A DNA stretch of 64,000 nt from Nocardia bovistercoris (GCF_015674855.1 NZ_JADMLG010000001.1:735995-799994); one strand, 5' to 3'; counted from the stretch's first letter, positions 1 through 8,413 are shown. Notes: a model not told the origin generated them from the letters alone. Made by a program: numbers and translations.

Positions 1-309
1 CCACAGCAGCGCGGGCGCGGGGGTGTCGAGTCCGGCCGGCCGATGCACCCGGACGGAGACGTTGGCGTCGATGTCGACCACTTCGACGCCGGGCAGGGTG
101 GGCACGCGGGAGCCGAGCTTGCGGATCACCGGCAAGGTCAACGGGGTGATAGCCGCACCGGGCAGGAATGCCGCGGCGTAGCGGAGGTCGGAGTGGAAGG
201 CGCTGGAACCGCGCCGGACCAGTGCCGCGATCGCGAGTCCTCCCGCCGCGAGGCCCAATAGCAACCCTCGGGAGGTCCTAGTACTCTTCCGTCCAGCCGT
301 CACGCGCAT
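1..309 (-). CDS. Alpha/beta-hydrolase fold esterase/lipase, N-terminal part only
   Basis: The gene runs off the left edge, so only the first 103 residues are visible. It starts with ATG at 309. The protein opens with a basic stretch (MRVTAGRKSTRTSR) and a short hydrophobic segment (about residues 15-30), suggesting a membrane anchor or signal. It then shows the pre-core region of hormone-sensitive-lipase-type hydrolases: a strand ending VSVRVHRPAG, then PALLW, just before where the HGGG oxyanion motif would lie outside the window. The catalytic triad is not visible, so the class is inferred from this N-terminal pattern. It is divergent from the CYP51 gene. Confidence 0.6.
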   Translation of the reverse strand, partial: MRVTAGRKSTRTSRGLLLGLAAGGLAIAALVRRGSSAFHSDLRYAAAFLPGAAITPLTLPVIRKLGSRVPTLPGVEVVDIDANVSVRVHRPAGLDTPAPALLW

Positions 310-452
310 GTCCACTCCGCATTAACCGGCCGATCCGTCACCTGACGACCGGCATTTCATGTACCACCGTGGTGCACATTACGCCGCCGCCCATCCGCGC
401 GGGCCGAGTTGAGGACCCTTCGGGACTTGCCCGCCCCTCGCACACCGTAGTA

Positions 453-478
453 CTGTCCAGACAGTTGTCCAGATCTGG
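453..478. promoter_or_regulatory. Candidate operators upstream of cyp51 (CTGTC-CA-GACAG and CCAGATCTGG)
   Basis: Positions 453-464 read CTGTCCAGACAG, an inverted repeat with 5-bp arms. A second half-site GTCCAGA follows inside a 10-bp palindrome CCAGATCTGG (469-478). A further GGACATGC lies at 483-490. They sit 33-58 bp before the CYP51 start. The same element recurs upstream of the other units of the 1-13 kb cluster, so it is probably the binding site of the TetR protein encoded at 4510 (inference). Confidence 0.55.
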
Positions 479-510
479 TTTCGGACATGCATGCCTGAAA
501 GGTTGCAGAA

Positions 511-1863
511 ATGACGTTGGTCAAACCGCGACAGGTTTCCGGGGGCGAGCACGAACACGGCCACCTCGAGGAGTTCCGTACCGACCCGATCGCGCTCATG
601 AAACGCGTCCGCGAGGAATGCGGCGACGTCGGCTCGTTCCGCCTCGCCGACAAGGACGTGATCCTGCTGACGGGCGCCGAGGCCAACGAATTCTTCTTCA
701 GATCCAGCGACGAGGATCTGGACCAGGCCGCCGCCTACCCGTTCATGAAGCCGATCTTCGGCGAGGGCGTGATCTTCGACGCCAGCCCGGAACGCCGCAA
801 GGAAATGCTGCACAACCAGGCGTTGCGCGGCGAGCACATGCGCGGCCACGCCGAGACCATCGCCCGCGAAGTCGACGCGATGCTGGAGCGGTGGGACGAC
901 GAGGGCGAGATCGACCTGCTCGAGTTCTTCGCCGAACTCACCATCTACACCTCCTCCGCCTGCCTCATCGGCGTCAAGTTCCGCAACGAACTCGACGAAC
1001 GCTTCGCCCACCTCTACCACGAGCTCGAGCGCGGCACCGACGCCTACTGCTACGTCGACCCCTACGCCGACATCGAGAGCTTCCGCATCCGCGACGAGTC
1101 GCGCGCCAAGCTGGTCGAGCTGGTCCAGGGGATCATGGACGGCCGCATCGCGAACCCGCCGAAGGGCAAGGAGGATCGCGACATGCTCGACGTGCTCGTC
1201 TCGATCCCCGGCGACGACGGGAAGCCGCGCTTCAGCGCCAGCGAGATCACCGGCATCTTCATCTCGATGATGTTCGCGGGCCACCACACCACCTCGGGCA
1301 CCGCCGCGTGGACCGTCATCGAACTGCTGCGCCACCCCGACGTACTGGCACAGGTCGTCGGTGAACTCGACGAGCTCTTCGCCGACGGCGCCACCGTCAG
1401 CCACCACGCGCTGCGCCAGATCCCCCAGCTCGAGGCCACCCTCAAGGAGACCCTGCGCCTGCACCCGCCGCTGATCATCCTCATGCGGGTGGCCCAGGGC
1501 GAGTTCGAGGTGTGCGGGCACAGCATCGAGAACGGCGACCTGGTCGCGACCACCCCCGCGGTCTCCAACCGCCTGGCCGAGGACTTCCCGAACCCGGACC
1601 AGTTCGATCCGGGCCGCTACATCGACCCCAACCAGGAAGATCTGGTCAACCGCTGGACCTGGATCCCCTTCGGCGCGGGCCGCCACCGCTGCGTCGGCGC
1701 CGCGTTCGCACTCATGCAGCTCAAGGCGATCTTCTGCATCCTGCTGCGGGACTGGGAATTCGAACTGGTCCAGCCGTCGGAAACCTACCGCAACGACCAC
1801 TCGAAGATGGTCGTGCAGTTGCAGCAGCCCTGCAAGATCCGTTACCGCCGGCGGAAGGTCTGA
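511..1863 (+). CDS. cyp51: Cytochrome P450 CYP51, sterol 14-alpha-demethylase
   Basis: This 450-residue P450 is close to M. tuberculosis CYP51 along its whole length, including the N-terminal VSGGEHEHGHLEEFRTDP, the I-helix MFAGHHTTSGTA, the ExxR helix (KETLRLHPP) and the heme loop FGAGRHRCVG with the axial Cys at residue 394. CYP51 enzymes remove the 14-alpha-methyl group of lanosterol-type sterols by three NADPH/O2-dependent steps. The physiological substrate in actinomycetes is not settled. The start ATG at 511 follows GAAAGGTTGCAGAA and matches the mycobacterial start. Mycobacteria carry a ferredoxin gene next to cyp51. None is present here, so electrons must come from a ferredoxin encoded elsewhere. 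Candidate operators precede the gene. Confidence 0.95.
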   Translation: MTLVKPRQVSGGEHEHGHLEEFRTDPIALMKRVREECGDVGSFRLADKDVILLTGAEANEFFFRSSDEDLDQAAAYPFMKPIFGEGVIFDASPERRKEMLHNQALRGEHMRGHAETIAREVDAMLERWDDEGEIDLLEFFAELTIYTSSACLIGVKFRNELDERFAHLYHELERGTDAYCYVDPYADIESFRIRDESRAKLVELVQGIMDGRIANPPKGKEDRDMLDVLVSIPGDDGKPRFSASEITGIFISMMFAGHHTTSGTAAWTVIELLRHPDVLAQVVGELDELFADGATVSHHALRQIPQLEATLKETLRLHPPLIILMRVAQGEFEVCGHSIENGDLVATTPAVSNRLAEDFPNPDQFDPGRYIDPNQEDLVNRWTWIPFGAGRHRCVGAAFALMQLKAIFCILLRDWEFELVQPSETYRNDHSKMVVQLQQPCKIRYRRRKV

Positions 1864-1883
1864 TACCGCTGTCTCCGACACTT

Positions 1884-1915
1884 CAGGGGTACCGTCAGCT
1901 CGGTACCCCTGTTTT
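1884..1915 (+). terminator. Rho-independent terminator after cyp51
   Basis: A perfect 11-bp stem (1884-1894 paired with 1901-1911, arm CAGGGGTACCG) with a 6-base loop is followed by TTTT. It lies 20 bases past the CYP51 stop. Confidence 0.8.
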
Positions 1916-2042
1916 GTGTCTCTACCCGCGGTCGCAGACCGTCGCTGCGGGGCCGGGGCTGTGGTGAGCGGGTCGGTAGTGGTGGCTTCTGTTGGGGTGG
2001 GGTGCGAGGTGTGGGGGTTCTTTTTGATATGGGCATGAAAGT

Positions 2043-2066
2043 GGGCGCACCTCAGGGTGCGCCCGG
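2043..2066 (-). terminator. Hairpin downstream of the MBL-fold gene
   Basis: A 9-bp stem GGGCGCACC (2043-2051) pairs with GGTGCGCCC (2056-2064) around a 4-base loop. On the minus strand it is followed by ACTTTCAT. It lies about 30 bases past the stop of the minus-strand hydrolase gene and probably ends that transcript. Confidence 0.6.
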
Positions 2067-2092
2067 TTTCGTGTTGTCAGGTGTTTGTGTTG

Positions 2093-2716
2093 TCAGTGGC
2101 CTCTGCGGATCCATTCGTCGAGGTGGGGGGCTTCTGCGCCGATTGTGGTGGATTCGCCGTGGCCGGTGTTGACTACGGTGTCCTCCGGGAGGGACAGGAT
2201 GCGGTGGCGTAGGGAGTCGATGATGGTGTCGAAGCTGGAGAATGAGCGGCCGGTGGCGCCGGGGCCGCCTTGGAAGAGGGTGTCGCCGCTGAAGAGGGCC
2301 TTGGACTCCGGGGCGTGCAGGCAGACCGCGCCGGGGGCGTGGCCGGGGGTGTGGATCACGTGGAGTTCGCTGCCCGCCACGGTGATTCGCTGGCCGTCGG
2401 CCAGCGGCTTGTAGATCGCGTCGGGGCCGTAGACCATATCCCAGAGCGGCTGGTCGGCGGGGTGCAGGAGGATGGGGGCTCCGGTGCCGCGCGCCAGTTC
2501 GGCGGCGGCGTTGATGTGGTCGTTGTGGGCGTGGGTGCATACGATCGCCGACACCCTGCGGTCGCCGATGGCCTCGGCGATGGCGGCGGCGTCGTGGGCG
2601 GCGTCGATGACGATCACCTCGTCGCCGTCACCGATCAGCCAGACGTTGTTGTCCACCGCCCAGTCGCCGCCGTCGAGACTGAAAGTGCCCGAGGTGACCA
2701 GATTCTCGATGATCAT
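2093..2716 (-). CDS. Metallo-beta-lactamase-fold hydrolase (glyoxalase II-like)
   Basis: The protein has 207 residues. The zinc-binding motif THAHNDH lies near residues 64-70, with later ligands in HTPGH, FSGDTLF and NTGHGE. This is the standard layout of MBL-fold thioesterases and glyoxalase II-like hydrolases. Its ATG overlaps the stop of the acyl-CoA synthetase upstream (ATGA at 2713-2716), so the two genes are translationally coupled. A role in hydrolysing a CoA or glutathione-type thioester of the ligase product is plausible but inferred. A longer reading frame in another phase covers the same bases and is a shadow. Confidence 0.85.
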   Translation of the reverse strand: MIIENLVTSGTFSLDGGDWAVDNNVWLIGDGDEVIVIDAAHDAAAIAEAIGDRRVSAIVCTHAHNDHINAAAELARGTGAPILLHPADQPLWDMVYGPDAIYKPLADGQRITVAGSELHVIHTPGHAPGAVCLHAPESKALFSGDTLFQGGPGATGRSFSSFDTIIDSLRHRILSLPEDTVVNTGHGESTTIGAEAPHLDEWIRRGH

Positions 2717-4329
2717 CGCGCCACCGCCCCGACGACGTGGTCGGCTTCGCGGCTCTCGGCGTGCGCCTTTGCCCAGCGGTAGTCGGGCTTGCCCGACGGC
2801 GTGCGGGTGACGGTCTCGGTGACCCAGAACCGGCGCGGCAGTTTGTATCCGGCCAGATGCGCGCGGACGTGATCGACCAGCGCGTCGAAATCGACCGCGC
2901 CGGAACAGGAGACCACCGCGGCGACCTGATGGCCCCATCGATCGTCGGGTAGACCGATCACGACCACGTCGTAGATCGAGTCGTGCGCCTTCACCACGGC
3001 CTCGACCTCCTCGGCGAACACCTTCTCGCCGCCGGTGTTGATGACCATGTTGCCGCGGCCGATGAGGGTGATGGTGCCGTTGCCCTCGGCGCGTGCGCGG
3101 TCGTCGGTGACGACCATGCGGGCGCCATCGACGGTGCGGAACAGCTTCTCGGTCTTCGCCGGATCCTTGTAGTAGCCGATCGGCACGGAACCCGTTTTGG
3201 CGAGCCAACCTTCGGCGCCGTCCGCGACGGGACGACCCTCGTCGTCGACGACCACAGCGCCGCGCCCGGTCTGCACGCGGGGACCGCGCGCCGGGTCGTC
3301 GCTCTTCTCCGCGAAACCCATACCGCCGAAACCGGTTTCGGAGGACCCGATGGAGTCGGAGACGAGGGCGTTCGGGAACAGTTCAAGCAGTTGGTTCTTC
3401 ACCGGCTGCGAGAGCAGCGCCGCGCCGGAGGCGATGACCGCCAGCGACGTCGCGTCCACCGGGCGCGCGCGGTAGGCGTCGAGCAGCGGCCTCGCCATGG
3501 CGTCGCCGGTGATGACCAGCACGCCGGGGCGCTCGGCGACCACGGTGTCCCAGATGGCATCGGCGTCGAACTTGGCCGTGTAGATCAGCGTGTTGCCGGT
3601 CCACAGGGCCATGAAGGACGACATCAGGGCCGAGGCGTGGATCAGCGGCGGCAGGATCAGCCACTTGGCGGGCTCGCTCTCGGCGCCGACGCGCGACTGC
3701 TGGTATTCGTCGGTCACCGGTTCACCGGTGTAGAAGTCGATGCCGCCGCCGAGCACCCGCCACATGTCCTCCTGACGCCACATCACGCCTTTGGGCATGC
3801 CGGTGGTGCCGCCGGTGTAGACGACGAACAGGTCGTCGGCGGTGCGTTCGACCTCGGGTCGGGTGCCGGGCTGCCCGGCCGTCGCCTCCTCGTAGGGCGT
3901 CGAGGCGCTCTCGATCTCGGGGCCGCCGAGTTCGTCGTCGACCACGAGCACGTGACGCAGGCGGGGCGCCCCGACGCGGGCCTTCTCCACCAGCGGCGCG
4001 TAGGCACGGTGGTGGACCAGGATCTCGAGGTCGGCGTTGTCGTAGAGGTAGCGCAGCTCTTCGGGTCCGTAGCGGTAGTTGACATTGATCGGGACGGCGC
4101 GCAGCTTGAAGGCGGCGATCAGCGTCTCCACCGTCTCGATGCCGTTGTGCATCTGGAATCCGATATGGGTGCCACTACCCGCGCCGTGCGCGGCGAGGTG
4201 GTGGGCGAGACGGTTGGCGCGCTCGTCGAGCTCGCGGTAGGTGATCCGGCGTTGGCCCTGGATCAGCGCCACCCGTTCCGGCATGGCGTCGACCGCGTGC
4301 TCGAACAGGTCGGCGAAGGAGTTCGACAT
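2713..4329 (-). CDS. Acyl-CoA synthetase, FadD19/steroid side-chain type
   Basis: This 538-residue class I adenylate-forming enzyme activates a carboxylic acid with ATP and CoA. All core motifs are present: the P-loop YTGGTTGMPKG (171-181), IGSSETGFGG, the ribose/hinge region GRGNMVINTGGEKVF, and the C-terminal catalytic lysine in TPSGKPDYR (K514). Similarity over the full length is to mycobacterial FadD19-type ligases, which activate C24 steroid side-chain or branched acyl substrates. The actual substrate here is unknown. The start ATG at 4329 gives a normal N-terminus (MSNSFADLFEHAVDAMP). The gene is divergent from the tetR gene and overlaps the downstream MBL gene by 4 bases. Confidence 0.92.
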   Translation of the reverse strand: MSNSFADLFEHAVDAMPERVALIQGQRRITYRELDERANRLAHHLAAHGAGSGTHIGFQMHNGIETVETLIAAFKLRAVPINVNYRYGPEELRYLYDNADLEILVHHRAYAPLVEKARVGAPRLRHVLVVDDELGGPEIESASTPYEEATAGQPGTRPEVERTADDLFVVYTGGTTGMPKGVMWRQEDMWRVLGGGIDFYTGEPVTDEYQQSRVGAESEPAKWLILPPLIHASALMSSFMALWTGNTLIYTAKFDADAIWDTVVAERPGVLVITGDAMARPLLDAYRARPVDATSLAVIASGAALLSQPVKNQLLELFPNALVSDSIGSSETGFGGMGFAEKSDDPARGPRVQTGRGAVVVDDEGRPVADGAEGWLAKTGSVPIGYYKDPAKTEKLFRTVDGARMVVTDDRARAEGNGTITLIGRGNMVINTGGEKVFAEEVEAVVKAHDSIYDVVVIGLPDDRWGHQVAAVVSCSGAVDFDALVDHVRAHLAGYKLPRRFWVTETVTRTPSGKPDYRWAKAHAESREADHVVGAVAR

Positions 4330-4378
4330 GAGACTTCTTTTCTCCGGCGGGACTTCGACGTCCTGTCTATCACAAAAA

Positions 4379-4410
4379 CTGGAACGTATTCCAGACATGA
4401 TTCCAGACAT
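4379..4410. promoter_or_regulatory. Candidate operator cluster between acyl-CoA synthetase and tetR
   Basis: A 6-4-6 inverted repeat CTGGAACGTATTCCAG (4379-4394) overlaps the first of two direct repeats of TTCCAGACAT (4389-4398 and 4401-4410), whose starts are 12 bases apart. The half-site TCCAGACA is shared with the operators at 453, 8298 and 8415. The cluster lies 50-81 bp upstream of the minus-strand synthetase start and can also serve the plus-strand tetR promoter. Confidence 0.55.
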
Positions 4411-4503
4411 ATGACCGCCAAGTGTCGAAAACGCGAGCGGCCATGCCTGCCGGGAAGTTCCGACTCGCCCGATTTGCCCGGAGAACCCGCGAGGCCGTAG
4501 CTT

Positions 4504-4515
4504 GGACATGTGTCT
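4504..4515. promoter_or_regulatory. Candidate autoregulatory operator over the tetR start codon
   Basis: GGACATGTGTCT spans the GTG start of the tetR gene at 4510. It differs by one base from the inverted repeat GGACATGTGTCC found before the second acyl-CoA-synthetase-like gene (8290-8301) and before the aldehyde dehydrogenase gene (12958-12969). Such a position would allow the regulator to repress its own synthesis. Confidence 0.5.
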
Positions 4516-5106
4516 GTTCACGATTCCGCGACCGTCGAGTCGACTCGACGACGCCTGAATCGCAAACAGGCCGAAACCGTCGACCGCCTCACCGCCGCCG
4601 CCATGGACCTCCTGCGCCGCGAAGGCTTCGATAATCTGACCATGCGCATGGTCGCGACCGCCGCCGGAGTCGGCACCGCGACCGCCTACACCTACTTCTC
4701 CTCCAAGGACCACCTGGTCGCCGAGGTCATGTGGCGCCACCTGCGCCAGACCGAGCCGCCGAGCTACACCGAGGACCAGAACACCGCGGCGCGCGCGATC
4801 ACCGCGCTGCGCCGGATCACCTTCCTGCTCGGCGACCAGCCCGAAATGGCCAAGGCGGTCACCAGCGCGCTGCTCGGCACCGATCCCGATGTGGCGCACC
4901 TGCGTTTCCGCATCGGTCTGGAGATCCGCCGCTGGATCGACGACGCGCTCGGCGCCGATTCCGATCCCGACACCGTCGAGGCTCTGGAACTGCTGTACTC
5001 GGGCGCGTTGCTGCGCGCAGGCATGGGTTACGCCAGCTACACCGAAACCGCTGACCTGATCCAGAAGACCGCGATCCTGTTGCTGCGTTCGACCGACCGC
5101 CCGTAG
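4510..5106 (+). CDS. TetR/AcrR family transcriptional regulator
   Basis: The protein has 198 residues. The N-terminal helix-turn-helix covers about residues 22-68, with typical TetR features (LTMRMVATAAGVGTATAYTYF followed by SSKDHLV, written in two pieces). The rest is an all-helical ligand-binding domain of no recognised subfamily. The start is taken as GTG 4510, since it lies upstream of the whole HTH. The out-of-frame ATG at 4508 is not used. The gene is divergent from the acyl-CoA synthetase and lies in the middle of a set of genes that share the same inverted repeats, so it is the likely local regulator (inference). Confidence 0.88.
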   Translation: MSVHDSATVESTRRRLNRKQAETVDRLTAAAMDLLRREGFDNLTMRMVATAAGVGTATAYTYFSSKDHLVAEVMWRHLRQTEPPSYTEDQNTAARAITALRRITFLLGDQPEMAKAVTSALLGTDPDVAHLRFRIGLEIRRWIDDALGADSDPDTVEALELLYSGALLRAGMGYASYTETADLIQKTAILLLRSTDRP

Positions 5107-5421
5107 CCGCTTCGCCACCCCCGCGATATCGCGCGGCGTCTGCTCCGGTCTCGATTCCGACACACCGCCGCACACCTCCCGACACCGCGGCTTCGCGCGT
5201 GGTCGACTTGGTGCGACCTCCGACCGCGCCACCCGCCGCACTCGAACACCGCCGAGCGGTACCGATGCGGCAAATCCGTCGAAACCATTTCTCGGAAAGT
5301 GTCCGGACATAGGATCGACCCCTGCCCCGGGCACGGCTCGTTCGGAGGACCCGCGTGGTCCGGCGTCCGCCCGGCGCCGACGAGCACGACGGGCTCGACA
5401 CCGCCCGAGAGGTGAACACTG
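5107..5421. other. Intergenic region upstream of the Mce gene
   Basis: 315 bases with no convincing gene. The only clear signal is the palindrome at 5300-5309, listed separately. The presumed promoter of the Mce gene must lie here. Confidence 0.5.
5300..5309. promoter_or_regulatory. Candidate operator TGTCCGGACA upstream of the mce gene
   Basis: A perfect 10-bp palindrome TGTCCGGACA lies 113 bp before the Mce start. The identical palindrome recurs at 12965-12974 before the aldehyde dehydrogenase gene. It belongs to the same element family as the sites at 453, 4379, 4504, 8290 and 8414. Confidence 0.55.
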
Positions 5422-6645
5422 GTGGACGCGAAAACACCGACCCACCGCACGCGCCGCGCGACGCCCCTGCGCGACCGGTACGGGCTCAAACTGGCGGGCC
5501 TGGCCATGGTCCTGGTGATCGCCGCGGTGGTCGCCCTCGCGCTCGGCATGTTCGCGGGCAGCTTCCAGGAGACCGTCACGGTGCGGGTCGACGCACCGCG
5601 CAGCGGCCTTGTCCTCGACCCCGACGCCAAGGTGCGGATCCGCGGCGTGGAGATCGGACACGTCAGCGAGGTCTCCTACGCCGACGACCGGGCGCTGCTG
5701 AGATTGGCCATCGACCCCGAACAACTCGAACTCGTGCCGGAGAACGCCACCGTCGACATCCGCTCCACCACGATCTTCGGCGCGAAGTACGTCAACTTCG
5801 TGGCGCCGCCGGACGCCTCGCTCACGCCGATGCGCCCCGGCACGACCGTGCACGCGCAATCGGTGACCGTCGAGATCAACACCGTCTTCGAACAGCTGGC
5901 CGCGGTGCTCGCGCAGATCGATCCGGCGAAACTCAACGCCACCCTCGAGGCGTTGGGCACCGCGCTGGACGGGCGCGGCGCGAAACTCGGCGACCTGCTC
6001 ACCCGCGCCGACGCCTACCTGCGGGAACTCAATCCGAGTCTGCCCGCCCTGCAACGCGACGTGACGGCCGCCGCGCAGGTCACCGCCCTGTACTCGGCCA
6101 CCGCGGGCGACCTGCTGCGCACCCTGGACAACGCGGCGGCCACCAGCACCACGATCGCGACCTCGCAGGGCGATCTGGACGCGCTGCTGCTCAGCGTCAC
6201 CGGCCTGGCGAACTCCGGCCGCGCGGTGCTCGGCGCGAGCGAACGCGACCTCGTCGACGCCCTCGCCCTGCTGCGCCCGACCTCGGAACTGCTGCTCGAA
6301 TACGCGCCGACGCTGAACTGCGTCATCAACGGACTCGGCTCGCTGATGCCGTTGGCGGAACTGCTCTTCGGCGGCGGCCCCGACCCCTGGCTGGCGTTCA
6401 ACACCAACTTCATGCTCGCGGGCGAATCGTACAAATACCCCGAGGACCTGCCCAAGGTGAACGCCACCGGCGGACCGCGCTGCGACGGCGTGATCGACCG
6501 GGTTCCCGGCAGTCACGCCGACTACCTCGTCACCGACACCAATGTGGGAGCGCCGTACGTACCGCCGACCAAGGTGGATCTGAACCAACCCAGGGTCTTC
6601 GAGATCCTGTTCGGCGGACTACCCGGCGTAACGTCCCAGTTCTGA
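5422..6645 (+). CDS. Stand-alone Mce family (MlaD-domain) cell-envelope protein
   Basis: The protein has 407 residues. A single hydrophobic anchor (about residues 25-48) is followed by an MlaD/Mce domain (VDAPRSGLVLDPDAKVRIRG, then FGAKYVNF) and a long helical tail ending in the conserved Mce C-terminal portion with NCVINGL. Mce proteins bind lipids or sterols and form periplasmic conduits for import with YrbE permeases. Normally mceA-F follow yrbEAB in one operon. Here one MceA-like gene stands alone, between a tetR gene and a convergent ligase-like gene. The GTG start at 5422 has AGAGGTG 8 bases upstream. It may act as an extra subunit for an Mce system elsewhere, or be a relic (inference). 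Confidence 0.87.
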   Translation: MDAKTPTHRTRRATPLRDRYGLKLAGLAMVLVIAAVVALALGMFAGSFQETVTVRVDAPRSGLVLDPDAKVRIRGVEIGHVSEVSYADDRALLRLAIDPEQLELVPENATVDIRSTTIFGAKYVNFVAPPDASLTPMRPGTTVHAQSVTVEINTVFEQLAAVLAQIDPAKLNATLEALGTALDGRGAKLGDLLTRADAYLRELNPSLPALQRDVTAAAQVTALYSATAGDLLRTLDNAAATSTTIATSQGDLDALLLSVTGLANSGRAVLGASERDLVDALALLRPTSELLLEYAPTLNCVINGLGSLMPLAELLFGGGPDPWLAFNTNFMLAGESYKYPEDLPKVNATGGPRCDGVIDRVPGSHADYLVTDTNVGAPYVPPTKVDLNQPRVFEILFGGLPGVTSQF

Positions 6646-6666
6646 ACGCCCCGCGATGCCGGGAGT

Positions 6667-8208
6667 TCAGCGGTCGGCGATGCGCCGGGTGCGGTACTCG
6701 TTCGCGAACCGGTACGGCCCAGGTACCGACACTATGACCTCGGCGACCCAGATCTTCGCGGGCGGTTCGTACCCCGCCGACCTGCGCACATGCTCGCGCA
6801 ACGCGGCCGATTCGAACGGGGCGAAGCGCGCGGGCACCGTCACCGCGACCTCGTGCGCGGGCCGCGCGTACCCGGCGTCGACCACGGACACACCCGCGCT
6901 CGGCTCACGCGGCGGCGGCATTCGATCCGGGCGACCCGCCTCGCCGGTCACGACGATCGCACCGCCGTCGGCGACCCGCGCGCGATGCCGGGTGATGACC
7001 ACGTGCACACCGTCGACGGTGCGGAACAGGGTGTCGGACTGCACGACCCCCTTGTAGTAGCCCATCGGCACGGCGTCGGTCTGGGCCAGCCAACCCTCGA
7101 CGCCGTCGGGCACCCGGCGCCCGTCCTCGTCGACCACGATCGCACCGCTGCCGGGCCTAACCTTGGCTTCGGGCGCGGAACCGGCCTCGGTCTGCGCGAA
7201 TCCCACGTGCCCGAAGTCGGTGTCGGCCGAACCGATCGCCTCGGCGACCACCGCGTGCGGGAACAGCGCGAGCAGCGCCGCCTTGCCCGCCTCCGAATGC
7301 AAAGCCGTGCCCGCGGCGATGGCGACGAGCGAACTAGCGTCGACGGGGCAGGCGCGGTAGGAGTCGACCAGCGGCCCGACCATCGCGTCGCCGGTGAGCA
7401 CGAGCACCTGCGGGCGGTCGCGGACGACCGTGCGCCAGATCGCGGCGGGATCGAAGCGCGGGGTGAACATGACCGCGTTGCCGGTCCACAGCGCCGCGAA
7501 GGTCGGCATCATGGCTGCGGCGTCGGTGAGCGGCGGCAGTACGAACCAGGTGCTCGGTTGGGTGCGGGCCGCGATCCTGGACTGCTGGTATTCGTCGGTG
7601 ACCCGCTCGCCGGTGCAGAAGTCGATGCCGCCGCCGAAGGCGCGCCACAGATCTTCCTGACGCCACATGACGCCCTTGGGTTCGGCGCCCGCGGTGTAGA
7701 TCAGCACCAGATCGTCGCCGCCGCGGTGGGTGAAGGGCCGCCGGGTCGGCGCCTCGGCCACGACCCGGTGGTAGCAGGCGGTGCCCGCCGGCGGCCACGC
7801 GGTGGCGAAGCCGTCGTCCACGCACAGGGTGTGGCGCACCGAACCGACCAGGTCGAGCGCCGCGCGCACCCGAGGACCGTAGCCCGCGTGGTAGATCAGC
7901 ACCTCGAGGTCGGCGTCGGCGTAGAGGTCGGCGAGTTCGCCGACGCCGCGGCGGCAGTCCACGTTGATCGGGACCGCCGCGAGTTTGAAGCACGCGATCA
8001 AGGTCTCGACGGTTTCGATGCTGTTGTGCATCTGGTAGCCGACGTGGGTGCCGCTGCCGACCCCGAGGGTGGCCAGGTGGTGGGCGAGCTGGTTGGCCCG
8101 CCGGTCGAGTTCGGCGAAGGTGACCCGACGACCGTCCTCGACGAGTGCGATCCGGTCGGGCATGGCGTCGACCGAGTGTTCGAACAGGTCGGCGAAGTTG
8201 TAGGCCAT
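6667..8208 (-). CDS. Degenerate acyl-CoA synthetase paralog (probable pseudoenzyme)
   Basis: The reading frame is intact at 513 residues and is a paralog of the ligase at 2713-4329 (shared runs such as TGDAM, ALWTGN and KGVMWRQED). Every catalytic motif is altered. The P-loop reads YTAGAEPKG (171-179) and lacks two residues and its Thr pair. SSETG has become SADTD. The aspartate-containing TDDRAR has become TRHRAR. The GRGNMVINTGGEKVF hinge region is replaced by unrelated Pro/Arg-rich sequence. The terminal Lys motif is gone (SVPGPYRFANE). It is therefore unlikely to adenylate a substrate, yet no stop or frameshift has accumulated. It may bind an acyl ligand or partner the active paralog (inference). 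The ATG at 8208 matches the paralog's N-terminus. Confidence 0.8.
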   Translation of the reverse strand: MAYNFADLFEHSVDAMPDRIALVEDGRRVTFAELDRRANQLAHHLATLGVGSGTHVGYQMHNSIETVETLIACFKLAAVPINVDCRRGVGELADLYADADLEVLIYHAGYGPRVRAALDLVGSVRHTLCVDDGFATAWPPAGTACYHRVVAEAPTRRPFTHRGGDDLVLIYTAGAEPKGVMWRQEDLWRAFGGGIDFCTGERVTDEYQQSRIAARTQPSTWFVLPPLTDAAAMMPTFAALWTGNAVMFTPRFDPAAIWRTVVRDRPQVLVLTGDAMVGPLVDSYRACPVDASSLVAIAAGTALHSEAGKAALLALFPHAVVAEAIGSADTDFGHVGFAQTEAGSAPEAKVRPGSGAIVVDEDGRRVPDGVEGWLAQTDAVPMGYYKGVVQSDTLFRTVDGVHVVITRHRARVADGGAIVVTGEAGRPDRMPPPREPSAGVSVVDAGYARPAHEVAVTVPARFAPFESAALREHVRRSAGYEPPAKIWVAEVIVSVPGPYRFANEYRTRRIADR

Positions 8209-8289
8209 GGCATTCCGTCTCCGAGCGGGCCTTCAGGGATTCTCGACGTCCCGGCGCGGCGTCGACCGTTTGCTGGAAGACATGCGCCC

Positions 8290-8307
8290 GGACATGTGTC
8301 CAGACAC
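8290..8307. promoter_or_regulatory. Candidate overlapping operators upstream of the degenerate ligase gene
   Basis: GGACATGTGTCC (8290-8301) overlaps GTGTCCAGACAC (8296-8307). Both are inverted repeats with 5-bp arms. They lie 82 bp upstream of the minus-strand ligase-like gene in the divergent intergenic region shared with the CMD operon. Confidence 0.55.
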
Positions 8308-8413
8308 TATCATCGACACTGATACGAGACAATGCGGGACGGCTCGTGTCGGCCATGTCACGCCCGTGCCGACGCTTGCGCCGAACGGCGAAGTCACCGT
8401 ATATTCCGAACAC

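Noticed and set aside
2713-6588. A minus-strand open frame of 1291 codons covering the ligase, the tetR gene and most of the Mce gene
   Set aside because: Only the part to 4329 has ligase homology and a proper start. The remainder is an antisense shadow of the tetR and Mce genes caused by high GC.
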